A stretch of 64,000 nt of DNA from Planctomycetaceae bacterium. GTDB taxonomy: Bacteria; Planctomycetota; Planctomycetia; Planctomycetales; Planctomycetaceae. Numbering within the stretch: position 1 is the stretch's first letter; each line of letters opens with the position of its first letter. Shown here piece after piece: positions 1 to 7,952 of this stretch. The stretch lies in the NCBI GenBank assembly GCA_041398785.1, contig JAWKUA010000004.1, positions 313,703 through 377,702 of the forward strand, given 5' to 3'. The notes below the pieces were generated by a model. That model was given only the letters and a program-made list of their open reading frames with translations, did no database searches and was not told the origin of the DNA. Both the position numbers and the translations under genes were made by a program.

Positions 1-299
1 CCAGCGTTTCTCCCGGCGGAATCATGGCCAGAATGATCTCGTCTCGCTGTTTGCCGATGGTCGCTAGCTGAATGATGAAGTTGTCGTCACCCAAATCATC
101 AACAATCCGCAACTGGTCCTCAAACACCGGTGTTGAATACGCCGGACTTCGGTTCATAGCCGAACGACGCCACACCGGCCGTCGAGCCGATTCCTTCGAA
201 GGACAGCGGCATTGCAAACGGTCAAACAGAGATTGAACGGCATCTGCTTGCGAATCATCGCATACAGCCGCATCCCCGGTCTTATATCGTCGTCCAGTT
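1..299 (-). pseudogene. Frameshifted continuation of the DUF1559-type gene
   Basis: No single frame is open here, but the minus strand stays protein-like if the frame is switched twice. One frame reads through AEPLKLDDDIRPGMRLYAMI at about 330-240. Another reads SFEGIGSTAGVASFGYEPKS at about 200-140. A third reads FEDQLRIVDDLGDDNFIIQL at about 132-70 and stays open to the window edge. These are best read as the C-terminal part of the neighbouring gene at 300-1376, separated by at least two indels. Whether the gene is truly broken or the sequence is wrong cannot be decided here. Confidence 0.5.
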
Positions 300-1376
300 T
301 CAGCGGCTCGGCAAATGGCTCGACGTCTGAAACTTCTGCCGCAATTCTTCCAGCAGCGCCGTTGTTTCTGACGTGCTGACGCCTGTGGCGGTTGCCGAAA
401 ACGACTCAGGCGAGAGTGCGGAGACGTCGAATGGATGACGGTTGAGCAGATCGACGACCGGAGCCGATGGAGACAACTCCGCGGGACCGCCAAGCTGTTC
501 GTTCATCATGTCCCATGAAATCTGGAAGGCTGCACACCAGAGTTGATTGCGAGTTGGTTCAAGTGGCACTGCGGATGAGGGAAAGATGTCGGTCTGTGTC
601 AAATCGTCAGCGTTAGGCGGGCTGCTGAATTTCTGATTCGGAATCTCGTCCTCCAGATCTTCCGGCCAGTCGTCTCCCTGAAACGTTTCGGTGTGGTACT
701 GTGGTGTCAGCAGTCCGGCGAGAACGGAGCGGTCGATGTCGCGCGACAGGAATCTGAATGTGCCGTCAGCCAACAGGACGCCTGCACCTCCGCCGGGATA
801 GGTCTCGGTGCCGCCGTAAAACGACTTGAAGAATTCGCCTGTTGGCAGGTCACGCGGTTCCGACCAGACCACGCCGACTTTCGGGTCCTCGACCAGTAGA
901 ATCGTGTTCGAAACTCCGTCTTTGAAGTCGTCGGCCTTGAGTGCCTGGTGTGCAGGCCACGCCGTTCGCCTGCCGATAATCGCGAAGTAGTTGGTCGCCG
1001 AATCGCCGTGGTCGATCACGTCCGATTGAAACACGGCCGGAGCCTTTGTGTGCAGTTTCGAGTTGTTCGGTCCGTCCCAGGGTTCGTCCAGCCGATAAGC
1101 TGCTGCCAGCTCGGGTTCGTCAAGATACGGCAGGATTAATGCTCGCCAGCTATGCCACCGCCTGCCGTCCGGGCCCAGCGTGAATGCGGGCGGAAAAGAC
1201 TCGTATCTGTCGTGATAGTTATGAAGGGCAAGGCCGATGCTTCTCAGGTCAGCTCTTGTCGCATCGCGAGCGGCTGCGAAGCGAGCATTGCGAACGGCTG
1301 GAACGGCCAACACAAGCAGCACTCCGACAATCCCCAATCCGGCCCACAGCGCGGGATTTCGAAACAATCGACTCAT
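300..1376 (-). CDS. DUF1559-type pseudopilin-like protein, C-terminus frameshifted
   Basis: The protein has an N-terminal membrane anchor (LWAGLGIVGVLLVLAVPAV) followed by DUF1559-like features: LRSIGLALHNYHDRYESFPP, WRALILPYLDE, DGVSNTILLVED and a GVLLADGTFRFLS block. DUF1559 proteins are a large planctomycete family of type IV pilin-like secreted or anchored proteins of unknown role. The usual GFTLIELL prepilin cleavage motif is missing, so this member is probably simply anchored. The C-terminal 150 residues are not a domain I recognise. The ATG at 1376 is preferred because GAGG lies 9 bases upstream; a GTG at 1391 would overlap the regulator stop as GTGA. The frame is lost near 320 and continues in other frames to the window edge. 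It is the last gene of the minus-strand block. Confidence 0.75.
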   Translation of the reverse strand: MSRLFRNPALWAGLGIVGVLLVLAVPAVRNARFAAARDATRADLRSIGLALHNYHDRYESFPPAFTLGPDGRRWHSWRALILPYLDEPELAAAYRLDEPWDGPNNSKLHTKAPAVFQSDVIDHGDSATNYFAIIGRRTAWPAHQALKADDFKDGVSNTILLVEDPKVGVVWSEPRDLPTGEFFKSFYGGTETYPGGGAGVLLADGTFRFLSRDIDRSVLAGLLTPQYHTETFQGDDWPEDLEDEIPNQKFSSPPNADDLTQTDIFPSSAVPLEPTRNQLWCAAFQISWDMMNEQLGGPAELSPSAPVVDLLNRHPFDVSALSPESFSATATGVSTSETTALLEELRQKFQTSSHLPSR

Positions 1377-1387
1377 GACGCCGTCCC

Positions 1388-2776
1388 TCACCGTATGCCC
1401 AACTGCTTCATTTTCTGCTGCAGACTCTGCCGATGAATTCCCAGCCGTCGAGCGGCTGCGCTGACATTGCCGTTTTCAAGCGCAACCGCCCGCGTGACGG
1501 CCTGCCGTTCGAAGTCCTCGACAAGCTGATTTCGTGCCTCCGTCAATGGCAGATCCAGGTAGATTTCGAATTTGTCTAAATCGGATTTCGGGCGTTCAGC
1601 AATGAGTCCCAGATCCTGCGAAGTAATGGTATCGCCTTCGCAGAGTGCCGCTGCGGATCGCACCATTTGCTGTAGTTCTCGCACGTTTCCAGGCCACCGA
1701 TGTTGCAGCAGGGCGGTTACCGCTTCGCCGGAGAACTCGGCTGAGTCCCCGAGGAATTCGTTCGCCAGCAGCAGAATATCCTCCTGCCTGTTCCGCAGCG
1801 GTGGAATCAGCAGTTCGATTCCCTTCAGTCGAAAATAGAGATCCTGACGAAACGCCTTGTCCGTGATTGCCTGGTCCAGATCCTGATGAGTCGCGCTGAT
1901 GACTCGCACGTTGACTGCGACACAGTCTTCCGCACCTACCGGCTGAACAATGCCTTCCTGCAGAACTCGCAGCAGCCGCTTCTGAACGGATGCGGGCATA
2001 TCGCCGATTTCGTCCAGGAACAGCGTGCCGCCGTCCGCTTGTCGAAACACGCCTTCGCGGTTGCGATTGGCTCCCGTGAACGCGCCCTTCACGTGGCCGA
2101 ACAGCTCGCTTTCCACAAGCGATTCCGCGATCGCGGCGGTGTTGAGGGCGATGAACGGCCCGTTCGAGCGCGCGCTGCGCTGGTGAAGTTCGCGAGCGAC
2201 CAGCTCCTTGCCGGTGCCACTTTCGCCGCGGATCAGAACTGGCAGCGACGTCGCCGCCCCTTTGTCGATCTGGCGAAACAGCCTCTGCATGGCCCGGCTT
2301 GTTCCGACCAGACCACCGAATCGCACGCCGCCTTCAACCTGATGCTGAAGCTCGTCGACTCGTTGCTGCAGCCGAACGCGCTCTTCGGAGCGGCGCGCGA
2401 TGGCGCGCAGGTGATCGACGTCGAATGGCTTCGTCAGAAAGTCATTCGCTCCACGCCGAATGCATTCGACCGCATGCTGCACGGTGTCGTTGGCAGTGAC
2501 GACGATGATTTCCGGCTTGATCAGCGACCGATTCCCGTCCTTTCCGGGCGAGCAGCACCAAATCGGGAGCCGGCCTTGAGTGCTTCGTCTCCGTCCGCGG
2601 CTTCGATGACGGTCATGCCGTAGCTGTTCGTCGAGGATCTTCACCGCGCGAGCCCTGCTGCAACCACCGGATCGTCGTTGGCAACGCACGTGACCTGACC
2701 CGATGATTTCCAAACCAGTCTTGATCAGGGTCGAAACCGATTCGCGCTGCAAACGACGTTCCGTTCCGCGAAACAC
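1388..2776 (-). CDS. Sigma-54-dependent response regulator (NtrC family), receiver disrupted
   Basis: The AAA+ domain is complete: Walker A GESGTGKE, the sigma-54 contact loop GAFTGAN, Walker B GGTLFLDEIGDMP and the R-finger region. A Fis-type helix-turn-helix ends the protein (GNVSAAARRLGIHRQSLQQK). The last half of a receiver domain is in frame (KPEIIVVTANDTVQHAVECI, then FLTKPFDVDHL). The first half is scrambled. KILIVDDEHTRS, the expected receiver start, lies at about 3000-2965 in a different frame, so the original start was probably the ATG at 3017. The family activates sigma-54 promoters after phosphorylation. The sensor kinase just upstream is the obvious partner, separated by the repeat cluster at 3015-3766. 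The 3' end abuts the DUF1559 gene. Confidence 0.85.
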   Translation of the reverse strand: MFRGTERRLQRESVSTLIKTGLEIIGSGHVRCQRRSGGCSRARAVKILDEQLRHDRHRSRGRRRSTQGRLPIWCCSPGKDGNRSLIKPEIIVVTANDTVQHAVECIRRGANDFLTKPFDVDHLRAIARRSEERVRLQQRVDELQHQVEGGVRFGGLVGTSRAMQRLFRQIDKGAATSLPVLIRGESGTGKELVARELHQRSARSNGPFIALNTAAIAESLVESELFGHVKGAFTGANRNREGVFRQADGGTLFLDEIGDMPASVQKRLLRVLQEGIVQPVGAEDCVAVNVRVISATHQDLDQAITDKAFRQDLYFRLKGIELLIPPLRNRQEDILLLANEFLGDSAEFSGEAVTALLQHRWPGNVRELQQMVRSAAALCEGDTITSQDLGLIAERPKSDLDKFEIYLDLPLTEARNQLVEDFERQAVTRAVALENGNVSAAARRLGIHRQSLQQKMKQLGIR

Positions 2777-3014
2777 CGAACCATCCCGTCCTTTCCGGGC
2801 ATGTTCTCAAGATCGAGCAGCACCACTGGCCTCGAGGAATGCGTCATTCCGAAATGGCCTTGAGCCGCGAACCAGCTTCTTGTCTCCGTCCGTACGAATG
2901 CTTCGATGACGGTCCGCACCGTCGAATAGCCGCTCTCAGCCGCAGCCGACCGCCATGCCGTAGCGAGCGGGTGTGTTCGTCATCAACGATGAGGATCTTC
3001 GAATAGCACTCTCC
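2530..3014 (-). other. Degenerate direct duplication of receiver-domain coding sequence
   Basis: Two stretches match each other with many small gaps: about 2549-2650 and about 2810-3005. Both contain the series gagcagcacca, ggccttgag, tctccgtccg, cttcgatgacggt, gccatgccgtag or catgccgtag, tgttcgtc and gaggatcttc in the same order. On the minus strand both encode the start of a CheY-like receiver, including KILIVDDE in the right copy and TVIEAADGDEAL in the left one. Neither copy is open throughout. The copies differ mainly by short deletions, as expected from a decayed tandem duplication or from a poorly resolved assembly of a repeat-rich spot. Confidence 0.6.
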
Positions 3015-3185
3015 CATGTTTAACCGCGAGCCCTGGCATGTTTAACCTTGCGCTGCGCTCTGTCCCTTTCAACCACCGGATCGACTCCCGAGTTCAGTGC
3101 AAGTTCAGCGACGCACGCCGACTGACTACCTGATCCCGGAATGCGTGATGCCAGCAAACCAGTCAAGCGCAGCTCCGGTTAAACA
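3015..3185. repeat. Palindromic-end repeat element, copy C
   Basis: The element begins catgtttaaccgcgagccct and ends ggttaaacat, giving inverted ends. The core contains accaccggatcgactcccga, cgcacgccgactgac, tacctgatcccggaa and ccagcaaaccagtcaagcgc, shared with the copies at 3436-3564 and 3571-3731. This copy has small insertions, including a second partial copy of the end sequence at about 3038-3048. Its left end overlaps the probable start codon of the response regulator. Confidence 0.75.
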
Positions 3186-3435
3186 TGGCAGCCATTCGAA
3201 TTAAACATTTGTCATGTTCTCTGACGTAATCGCCGATGACTCAATGCCGTTTCCGTGTCGAGAAACAGCTTCCACTGGCCCAGAGCGAATGCCTCTTTGG
3301 CGGTTCGTTCTCCCGGTGCAAATCGTGCACAGCGGATGAAGCCCATCGCAACAAGCCGCGTTTTCGAACAACCACCGCACGCCGACTGACTCCTGGAACG
3401 CTTCTTCGCGAAACATTCGCTCCCGCGATCTCGAG
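3186..3435. other. Spacer between repeat copies with repeat fragments
   Basis: No gene is seen. The stretch holds broken pieces of the neighbouring repeat: ttaaacat at about 3201-3209, and accaccgcacgccgactgac at about 3369-3388. Remaining sequence such as cagcttccactggcccagag is not recognised. Short open frames here are not coding-like. Confidence 0.4.
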
Positions 3436-3564
3436 CGCAGCTCTGTCCGTTTCAACCACCGGATCGACTCCCGAGTTTGGTTCGCACGCCGACTGACTAC
3501 CTGATTCCAGAATGCGTGACGCCAGCAAACCAGTCAGCGCTCCCCAGGGGTCGCGGTTAAACAT
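3436..3564. repeat. Palindromic-end repeat element, copy B (left end lost)
   Basis: This copy shares the core ttcaaccaccggatcgactc, cgcacgccgactgactacct and ccagcaaaccagtcagcgct with its neighbours and ends in ccccaggggtcgcggttaaa. The left inverted end is missing or degraded. It is followed after 6 bases by copy A in the same orientation, so the two form a tandem pair. Confidence 0.75.
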
Positions 3565-3570
3565 TCTGTC

Positions 3571-3731
3571 ATGTTTAACCGCGAGCCCTGGCGAGCGCTG
3601 CGCTCTGTCCGTTTCAACCACCGGATCGACTCCCGAGTTCAGTGCAACGCACGCCGACTGACTACCTGATCCCAGAACGCGTGATGCCAGCAAACCAGTC
3701 AAGCGCTCCCCAGGGGTCGCGGTTAAACATG
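3571..3731. repeat. Palindromic-end repeat element, copy A (complete)
   Basis: This is the cleanest copy, 161 bp. The left end atgtttaaccgcgagccctg pairs with the right end, where ccccaggggtcgcggttaaa precedes cat. The reverse complement of the right end, gtttaaccgcgacccctggg, differs from the left end at few positions. The size, inverted ends and lack of coding capacity resemble a MITE or REP-type element. Read on the minus strand it adds a tail containing MFNRDPWGALDW to the histidine kinase. Confidence 0.85.
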
Positions 3732-5833
3732 GCTACCTGATCCCGGAACAGCCAGCAAACCAGTGACTTCATGGCAAGCACCGTGCCCTGTCCGCTGCCG
3801 TCTTTGCAGCGGATGCTGCCGCCAAGTTCCTTCACGCGTTCCCGGACAAGATACAGACCCAGCCCGGTTCCGTCCTGTTTGCCGGTCACGAACGGTTCGA
3901 AGATCTGATCTTTCAGGCGGTGATCGACGCCTGGTCCGTTGTCGACGATTTCAACGACCACGGCCGACTCTTCGTGGAAAGTCCGGACCGTCACCCGCGG
4001 ACGGTCGCCTTCGCGAGCCGCTTCGATCGCGTTCTTGATCAGGTTGAAGAAGATTTCGCTCAGCGTGGCATCTGATGCCATTACAACGGTCTCCGACGTG
4101 TTCAATTCTGTGACGACCTGCACGCCGTACTGCCGGGCGAAGTGCCGCAGGATATGCAGCAGCCGTTCGATGACGCGGTCCGGACTTGCCGGCTTTGCGC
4201 TGTCGTCGGCCGGGCGCGAATAGTCGAGCAGCCGCCGAGCCATTTCATTTAGCCGATCGATCTCCGTAACGATCATTTCCACGTCTCTTGTGTGCTCGTG
4301 GTCCGGACCGAGGTCTTCATTCAGCAGCGTCGCAATGGTCTTCATCGACGACAGCGGATTTTTCAGTTCATGCGCCAGCGAACCGGACATCAGTCCCAGC
4401 ACTGACAGTTTTTCCTGCTGCATGGCGCGACGTTCGGCGGTCTGTCGAGCCGCTTCCAGATGCCGGTTGTGCAGCGTCGCCGCAAACTGGTCGGCGAGCA
4501 GCGCCAGCGCGTGAAGCTGTTCCGTGCTGATACGGTCGCGGCCTTCCGGAAGCCCCAGCAGCAGCCAGCCCTGAATGTCACGGAACGCTATTCGAAACAC
4601 GGCGGCAGCATCCAGCTCCCGCAATCGCGCTGCAGCATCAATCTGGCGGCACGAAGCTCGTTCATGCCAGAGCTCTTCATCCTGAAACGTCACGCCGCAG
4701 ATCTGCTCCCGCAACCAGTCCGGGACCTGATTCCGCAGCCACGCTTCCGGAGCACCGCACATGGCGGGAAACGGCTCCGCCAGACACAACCACGCGTACT
4801 CCACATTCAGCGCCTGTTGCAGTGCGCTGACAAACCAGGAAGCGATGTCGGTCGCGTCACCGGTTGCGCGCCGCGACAACTCCACGGACAGATGATGAGT
4901 CGCGTCACGAACGCGTGTCACGTCGCGGCCGACCAGATATCGCAATGCTTCGCCGACTCGCAGTCGAAGCGGCTGCCATGCCAGCACCAGCAACACCGCC
5001 AGAATTCCTTCCAGCAGCAGCAGGTTCAGATTCAGGTCGCCACCAATTCTGCGGGCAACCGGGGCGATTGTGATCGCATGCAGCCACAGCAAAGCAAACA
5101 CAATGGCTCCGTAGACCAGCGTTCGTTCCAGAACCAAAGGAAGCAGTCTGCGTCGAAAGATGTGCCATGCAAACACGAATGTCGGAGCCAGCGGAGACAT
5201 GGCCGTCAGCAGGCGCAGAGCAGGTTCCGCGGTCGATGTTTTCGAAAGTGTCGAATAGAGGATTGCCAGCCCGGTGGCCACAACCAGGCAGACTGCCATC
5301 TGCCACAGCACGTGATTTCCACCCGGCAGCTGCAGCCGACGGTATTGCCGAAAAAACAGCACCGCGGCAGCAAGATTCGCCATGCTCAGCCACAGCAGAT
5401 ACGGAATGCGAAACGCATTCACGGCATCCATGAAGTCTCGAGTATCACTACGAATCACGACCGCCGCCACAGGAACCAGCATCAGCACCGGTGTGTAGAA
5501 CGCGGTTAGTCGGCGATCGAATTTCGGAAACGGATCCGCTCCGGACAACTGCAGCCTGACCGCTCCGTGCAGCAGCGCGCAGGGCATCAGCAGCAGTCCG
5601 CCGGCCATCATGATCATGGAGGCGTCGTCGAATGCTGCGGCCAGAATCCCCGACACCGGTCGCAGCAGCACGTGAGCAAAGTTCCCGGCATGCCACAGCC
5701 ACGCTCCGCCAGCCAGCCATTTCATCCACAACGCAACAACCGGCCGGTTGACTCGATCCAGCATCACCAGAAGCAACACCGACTCCACAACAGTGGCAAA
5801 CCCGTGACAGAAAAGTTCCAGTTGAGCGAGCAT
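3662..5833 (-). CDS. Membrane sensor histidine kinase (7-8 TM, GAF-like, HisKA, HATPase)
   Basis: The N-terminal 300 residues hold seven or eight hydrophobic segments and no large extracellular loop, so the signal is probably sensed in or near the membrane. A GAF-like region follows (about 310-470). The HisKA box is LAHELKNPLSSMKT, with the phospho-accepting His at residue 488. The ATP-binding domain shows the N box NLIKNAIEAA, the G1 box DNGPGVD and the G2 box GTGLGLYL. The overall plan resembles PrsK-type kinases of PEP-CTERM/exosortase systems, but that assignment is only a possibility. The normal C-terminus should be near residue 690; the final 30 or so residues come from the inserted repeat. 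The sigma-54 regulator downstream is its likely partner. The gene follows three small genes of the same strand after a gap of 107 bases. Confidence 0.9.
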   Translation of the reverse strand: MLAQLELFCHGFATVVESVLLLVMLDRVNRPVVALWMKWLAGGAWLWHAGNFAHVLLRPVSGILAAAFDDASMIMMAGGLLLMPCALLHGAVRLQLSGADPFPKFDRRLTAFYTPVLMLVPVAAVVIRSDTRDFMDAVNAFRIPYLLWLSMANLAAAVLFFRQYRRLQLPGGNHVLWQMAVCLVVATGLAILYSTLSKTSTAEPALRLLTAMSPLAPTFVFAWHIFRRRLLPLVLERTLVYGAIVFALLWLHAITIAPVARRIGGDLNLNLLLLEGILAVLLVLAWQPLRLRVGEALRYLVGRDVTRVRDATHHLSVELSRRATGDATDIASWFVSALQQALNVEYAWLCLAEPFPAMCGAPEAWLRNQVPDWLREQICGVTFQDEELWHERASCRQIDAAARLRELDAAAVFRIAFRDIQGWLLLGLPEGRDRISTEQLHALALLADQFAATLHNRHLEAARQTAERRAMQQEKLSVLGLMSGSLAHELKNPLSSMKTIATLLNEDLGPDHEHTRDVEMIVTEIDRLNEMARRLLDYSRPADDSAKPASPDRVIERLLHILRHFARQYGVQVVTELNTSETVVMASDATLSEIFFNLIKNAIEAAREGDRPRVTVRTFHEESAVVVEIVDNGPGVDHRLKDQIFEPFVTGKQDGTGLGLYLVRERVKELGGSIRCKDGSGQGTVLAMKSLVCWLFRDQVAMFNRDPWGALDWFAGITRSGIR
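3732..3766. repeat. Fragment of the same repeat inside the kinase 3' end
   Basis: The sequence ctacctgatcccggaacagc followed by cagcaaaccagt matches the internal part of the neighbouring repeats with a short deletion. It abuts copy A, which suggests that a partial unit was left by recombination between tandem copies. The fragment is translated as the last residues of the histidine kinase before the full repeat. Confidence 0.55.
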
Positions 5834-5940
5834 GAAACAACTTCGTTGCAGTTACGAATCCTCACAGGCAGCGTATCGAAAGTCCTCGCGTCGTCGTAGT
5901 CGAGCCTCGCGGTTGCTGACTCGTGGAGGCTCTTTGTGCA

Positions 5941-6378
5941 TTAAGACAAGGCGTGCCCGAGGGAAACAATTCCGCCGCCGAACCAGATCAGCCAGCCAAG
6001 GCTCCAGATCAGCATGCGAATGACGCGGGCAGTCGCGTGCTTCGGACGCCACATCCACTGCACGAACACGGCCAGCAGCAGCGGAGGCAGGCACCACGGG
6101 AGCAGCCACAAGGAACACTCAAGGCAGCAGCCCTGCATCTCCAGCGCGACGGCGCCGGTCATCGGTCCGAACAGCGATGCCACTGTCGTCAGTGCCACTC
6201 GAACCGGCCGCTGAGTCGCGTTGTCCAGCCCGTTGGAAATAGCCAGAAACGTCAGCGCTGCAAACACGCCCCACAACGCGAGAAACGTCATCAGGTGAGA
6301 ACTGCTCAGCCAGCCGTGGCGACGTTCTCGCGACGGCAGCGGAGCTTCAGGATGCGCTGGTGGCTGAAATGGATTCAC
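5941..6378 (-). CDS. Small membrane protein of unknown function
   Basis: This is a 145-residue protein with three or four hydrophobic segments (for example HLMTFLALWGVFAALTFLAI and CSLWLLPWCLPPLLLAVFVQ). The start is set at a GTG at 6378. It shares GTGA with the stop of the upstream gene, and the protein then begins with an NPFQPP sequence. Short planctomycete membrane proteins often start NPYQSP or similar, as does the one at 12371. No family function is known to me. Its place between PspA-type genes and a two-component system suggests an envelope role, which is inference. Confidence 0.65.
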   Translation of the reverse strand: MNPFQPPAHPEAPLPSRERRHGWLSSSHLMTFLALWGVFAALTFLAISNGLDNATQRPVRVALTTVASLFGPMTGAVALEMQGCCLECSLWLLPWCLPPLLLAVFVQWMWRPKHATARVIRMLIWSLGWLIWFGGGIVSLGHALS

Positions 6379-6761
6379 GGAACAACCTCCGTACGGGAGT
6401 TGTTGCGAACACATGCCGTCTTCAGAATCGTCACGTCGTCGTCCAGAAGTCGCTCAGTGAGGTCGTCCTGTAACAATTCAGCGGTCGTCTGCCACTTCGT
6501 TCCGAGCTGTGTCAGCGACACGCGCAGCCTTGCGCTTCCAGCGTCGGAGGACAGCCGATAGTCAACACAAACCGAAATCTCTCCGGAGCGAGTGTCGCGA
6601 GACACGACGGCAAACAGAGTTCCGCGAACCAGCAGCCGTGTTCCACAGGAAATATCCAGCCATCGTTCCTGCGAGGAAGACACGCGAATCTGATCGACGC
6701 GATACCAGCTTGAAAGAAGCCGCCAAATCGACTGGCAGGCCTCGTGGAGGCGTTGATTCAT
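6375..6761 (-). CDS. Conserved hypothetical protein in the PspA/two-component block
   Basis: This 128-residue soluble protein has no signal peptide and a mixed alpha/beta composition, with several short strand-like stretches (RLLVRGTLFAVVSRD, EISVCVDYRLSSD). I do not recognise a domain. It is translationally coupled to the next gene through a 4-base overlap and lies 24 bases downstream of the preceding one, so it belongs to the same transcript. Confidence 0.6.
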   Translation of the reverse strand: MNQRLHEACQSIWRLLSSWYRVDQIRVSSSQERWLDISCGTRLLVRGTLFAVVSRDTRSGEISVCVDYRLSSDAGSARLRVSLTQLGTKWQTTAELLQDDLTERLLDDDVTILKTACVRNNSRTEVVP

Positions 6762-6785
6762 GACGTCACACTCCTGCGCGGGCAG

Positions 6786-7151
6786 TCACGGTCTCGCACG
6801 ACTGAAAACGTGGGTTGCGGCCGCCGCGAGGTACAGCAAACACGGCACCACCATCCACAGCGGGAGGTGAAGTTTCGGAGCGACAGCAAAACAGAAACCG
6901 ATGACGCCCGCGAGTCCGATCCCGGCACCAGGGCCTTGCGCCTTCCAGGCAATCAGGTTGCCAAGGAAGTAAACGCCAACGAATACAAATCCGAGCGACT
7001 CGCGCAGCGTCAACGTCCCGAACGGCTCGCCCGGCGGAATCAGATGAGCGATCAGCATGAACAGGAAGAACGCAAGGTATCCCGAACTGACGAGCCGCGC
7101 TGACCATTTCAATGATTGTGCCAGCCAGTTGATTTCGTCGTGACGTGTCAT
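6786..7151 (-). CDS. Small membrane protein next to PspA
   Basis: The protein has 121 residues with four predicted membrane segments (YLAFFLFMLIAHLI, GFVFVGVYFLGNLIAW, GLAGVIGFCFAVA, WMVVPCLLYLAAAATHV). The ATG at 7151 is chosen because GGAGAGAA lies just upstream; in-frame starts further up would run into a palindromic repeat. No function is recognised. Its position directly downstream of the PspA homologue is comparable to PspB/PspC-type membrane partners, but no sequence similarity to those was seen. Confidence 0.65.
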   Translation of the reverse strand: MTRHDEINWLAQSLKWSARLVSSGYLAFFLFMLIAHLIPPGEPFGTLTLRESLGFVFVGVYFLGNLIAWKAQGPGAGIGLAGVIGFCFAVAPKLHLPLWMVVPCLLYLAAAATHVFSRARP

Positions 7152-7184
7152 TGGTGTTCTCTCCGTTCGCATGACTGACTTTGT

Positions 7185-7213
7185 CTCGTTCCTGGGCTCC
7201 GCCCTGGAACGAG
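7185..7213. repeat. Palindromic repeat (ctcgttccTgggc tcc gcccTggaacgag)
   Basis: Two 13-base arms, ctcgttcctgggc and gccctggaacgag, are complementary except for one position and enclose a 3-base loop. The same arm sequences (gttccagggcggagc and ggagccctggaacgag) recur at 63252-63420, so this is a dispersed family in this genome. It sits between pspA and the next gene, where it may act as a hairpin in the message. Confidence 0.75.
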
Positions 7214-7227
7214 TTGTGCCGGTCAAA

Positions 7228-7905
7228 TCACTCCGCACTGACCTGGGCCTTCAGTTGCGCGAGTTCTGCGGCCAGTTTTTCGTCGCGTTCCTGAGCTTCG
7301 AACTGGCGTTCGAGATCGGCGGCGTCCGGATCCTTGCCGTCCATGCGTTCCCAGGCTTCACTGAGAGCTTCCTCGCGTTCGACCTTCTGTTCCATTCGGT
7401 TGAACTGTGCAAACGCCGACTTGCTGCACGATCGTTCCATCGCCGCATTGATCTTCTGAGTCGACGACGCGCGCGCCATGCGAGCTGTCAGCAGCGTTTT
7501 CTTTTGCTTCGCCTGGCGAATCTTGTCTTCCAGATCTCGCACGGCGTCCTGCAGCTTCAACACTTCCTTCTGCTGTTTGGCGTGGTCATCCGCGTAGCGA
7601 TCGGCTCGCTGAGTCGCCGAGACCTTTTGATCCAGGGCCGCTTTGGCGGCGGCTTCGTCGCCGCGTTTCATCGCCGAAGTTGCTCGTTCCATCCACTTGT
7701 CCGCTTCGCTGCGTTCTCGTTCGCCGCGTTTGCGCATCTGAATCTCGTCGGCGACCGCTTCCGCCACGCTGCAGCGGACTCGGTCGAGTTCTTCCTCCAT
7801 GTCGAGAATCAACTGATGAAGCATACGTTCGGGGTCTTCGATCTTTTCTCTCAGCGAAGTAACGCTGGACCGCATGACGAGACTGAATTGTGAGAGCCAT
7901 TTCAT
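7228..7905 (-). CDS. pspA: PspA/IM30 family membrane-stress protein
   Basis: The 225-residue protein begins with an amphipathic helix (MKWLSQFSLVMRSSVTSL) and continues with IEDPERMLHQLILDMEEEL, which matches the conserved start of PspA/IM30 proteins. The rest is long charged coiled coil, as expected for the ESCRT-III-like fold that binds and protects the inner membrane. The ATG at 7905 is preferred over the one at 7911 because AAAGG stands 9 bases before it. Downstream are small membrane proteins and a two-component system; upstream are large polytopic membrane proteins. The whole set points to an envelope-stress response. Confidence 0.9.
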   Translation of the reverse strand: MKWLSQFSLVMRSSVTSLREKIEDPERMLHQLILDMEEELDRVRCSVAEAVADEIQMRKRGERERSEADKWMERATSAMKRGDEAAAKAALDQKVSATQRADRYADDHAKQQKEVLKLQDAVRDLEDKIRQAKQKKTLLTARMARASSTQKINAAMERSCSKSAFAQFNRMEQKVEREEALSEAWERMDGKDPDAADLERQFEAQERDEKLAAELAQLKAQVSAE

Positions 7906-7952
7906 GAGCATTGACCTTTCGGAATCAAGAGTTTGAACAGTAACACGCGTCC

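Noticed and set aside
4460..5509. 349-codon plus-strand frame opposite the histidine kinase
   Set aside because: It is antisense to conserved kinase sequence and has biased composition without recognisable motifs.
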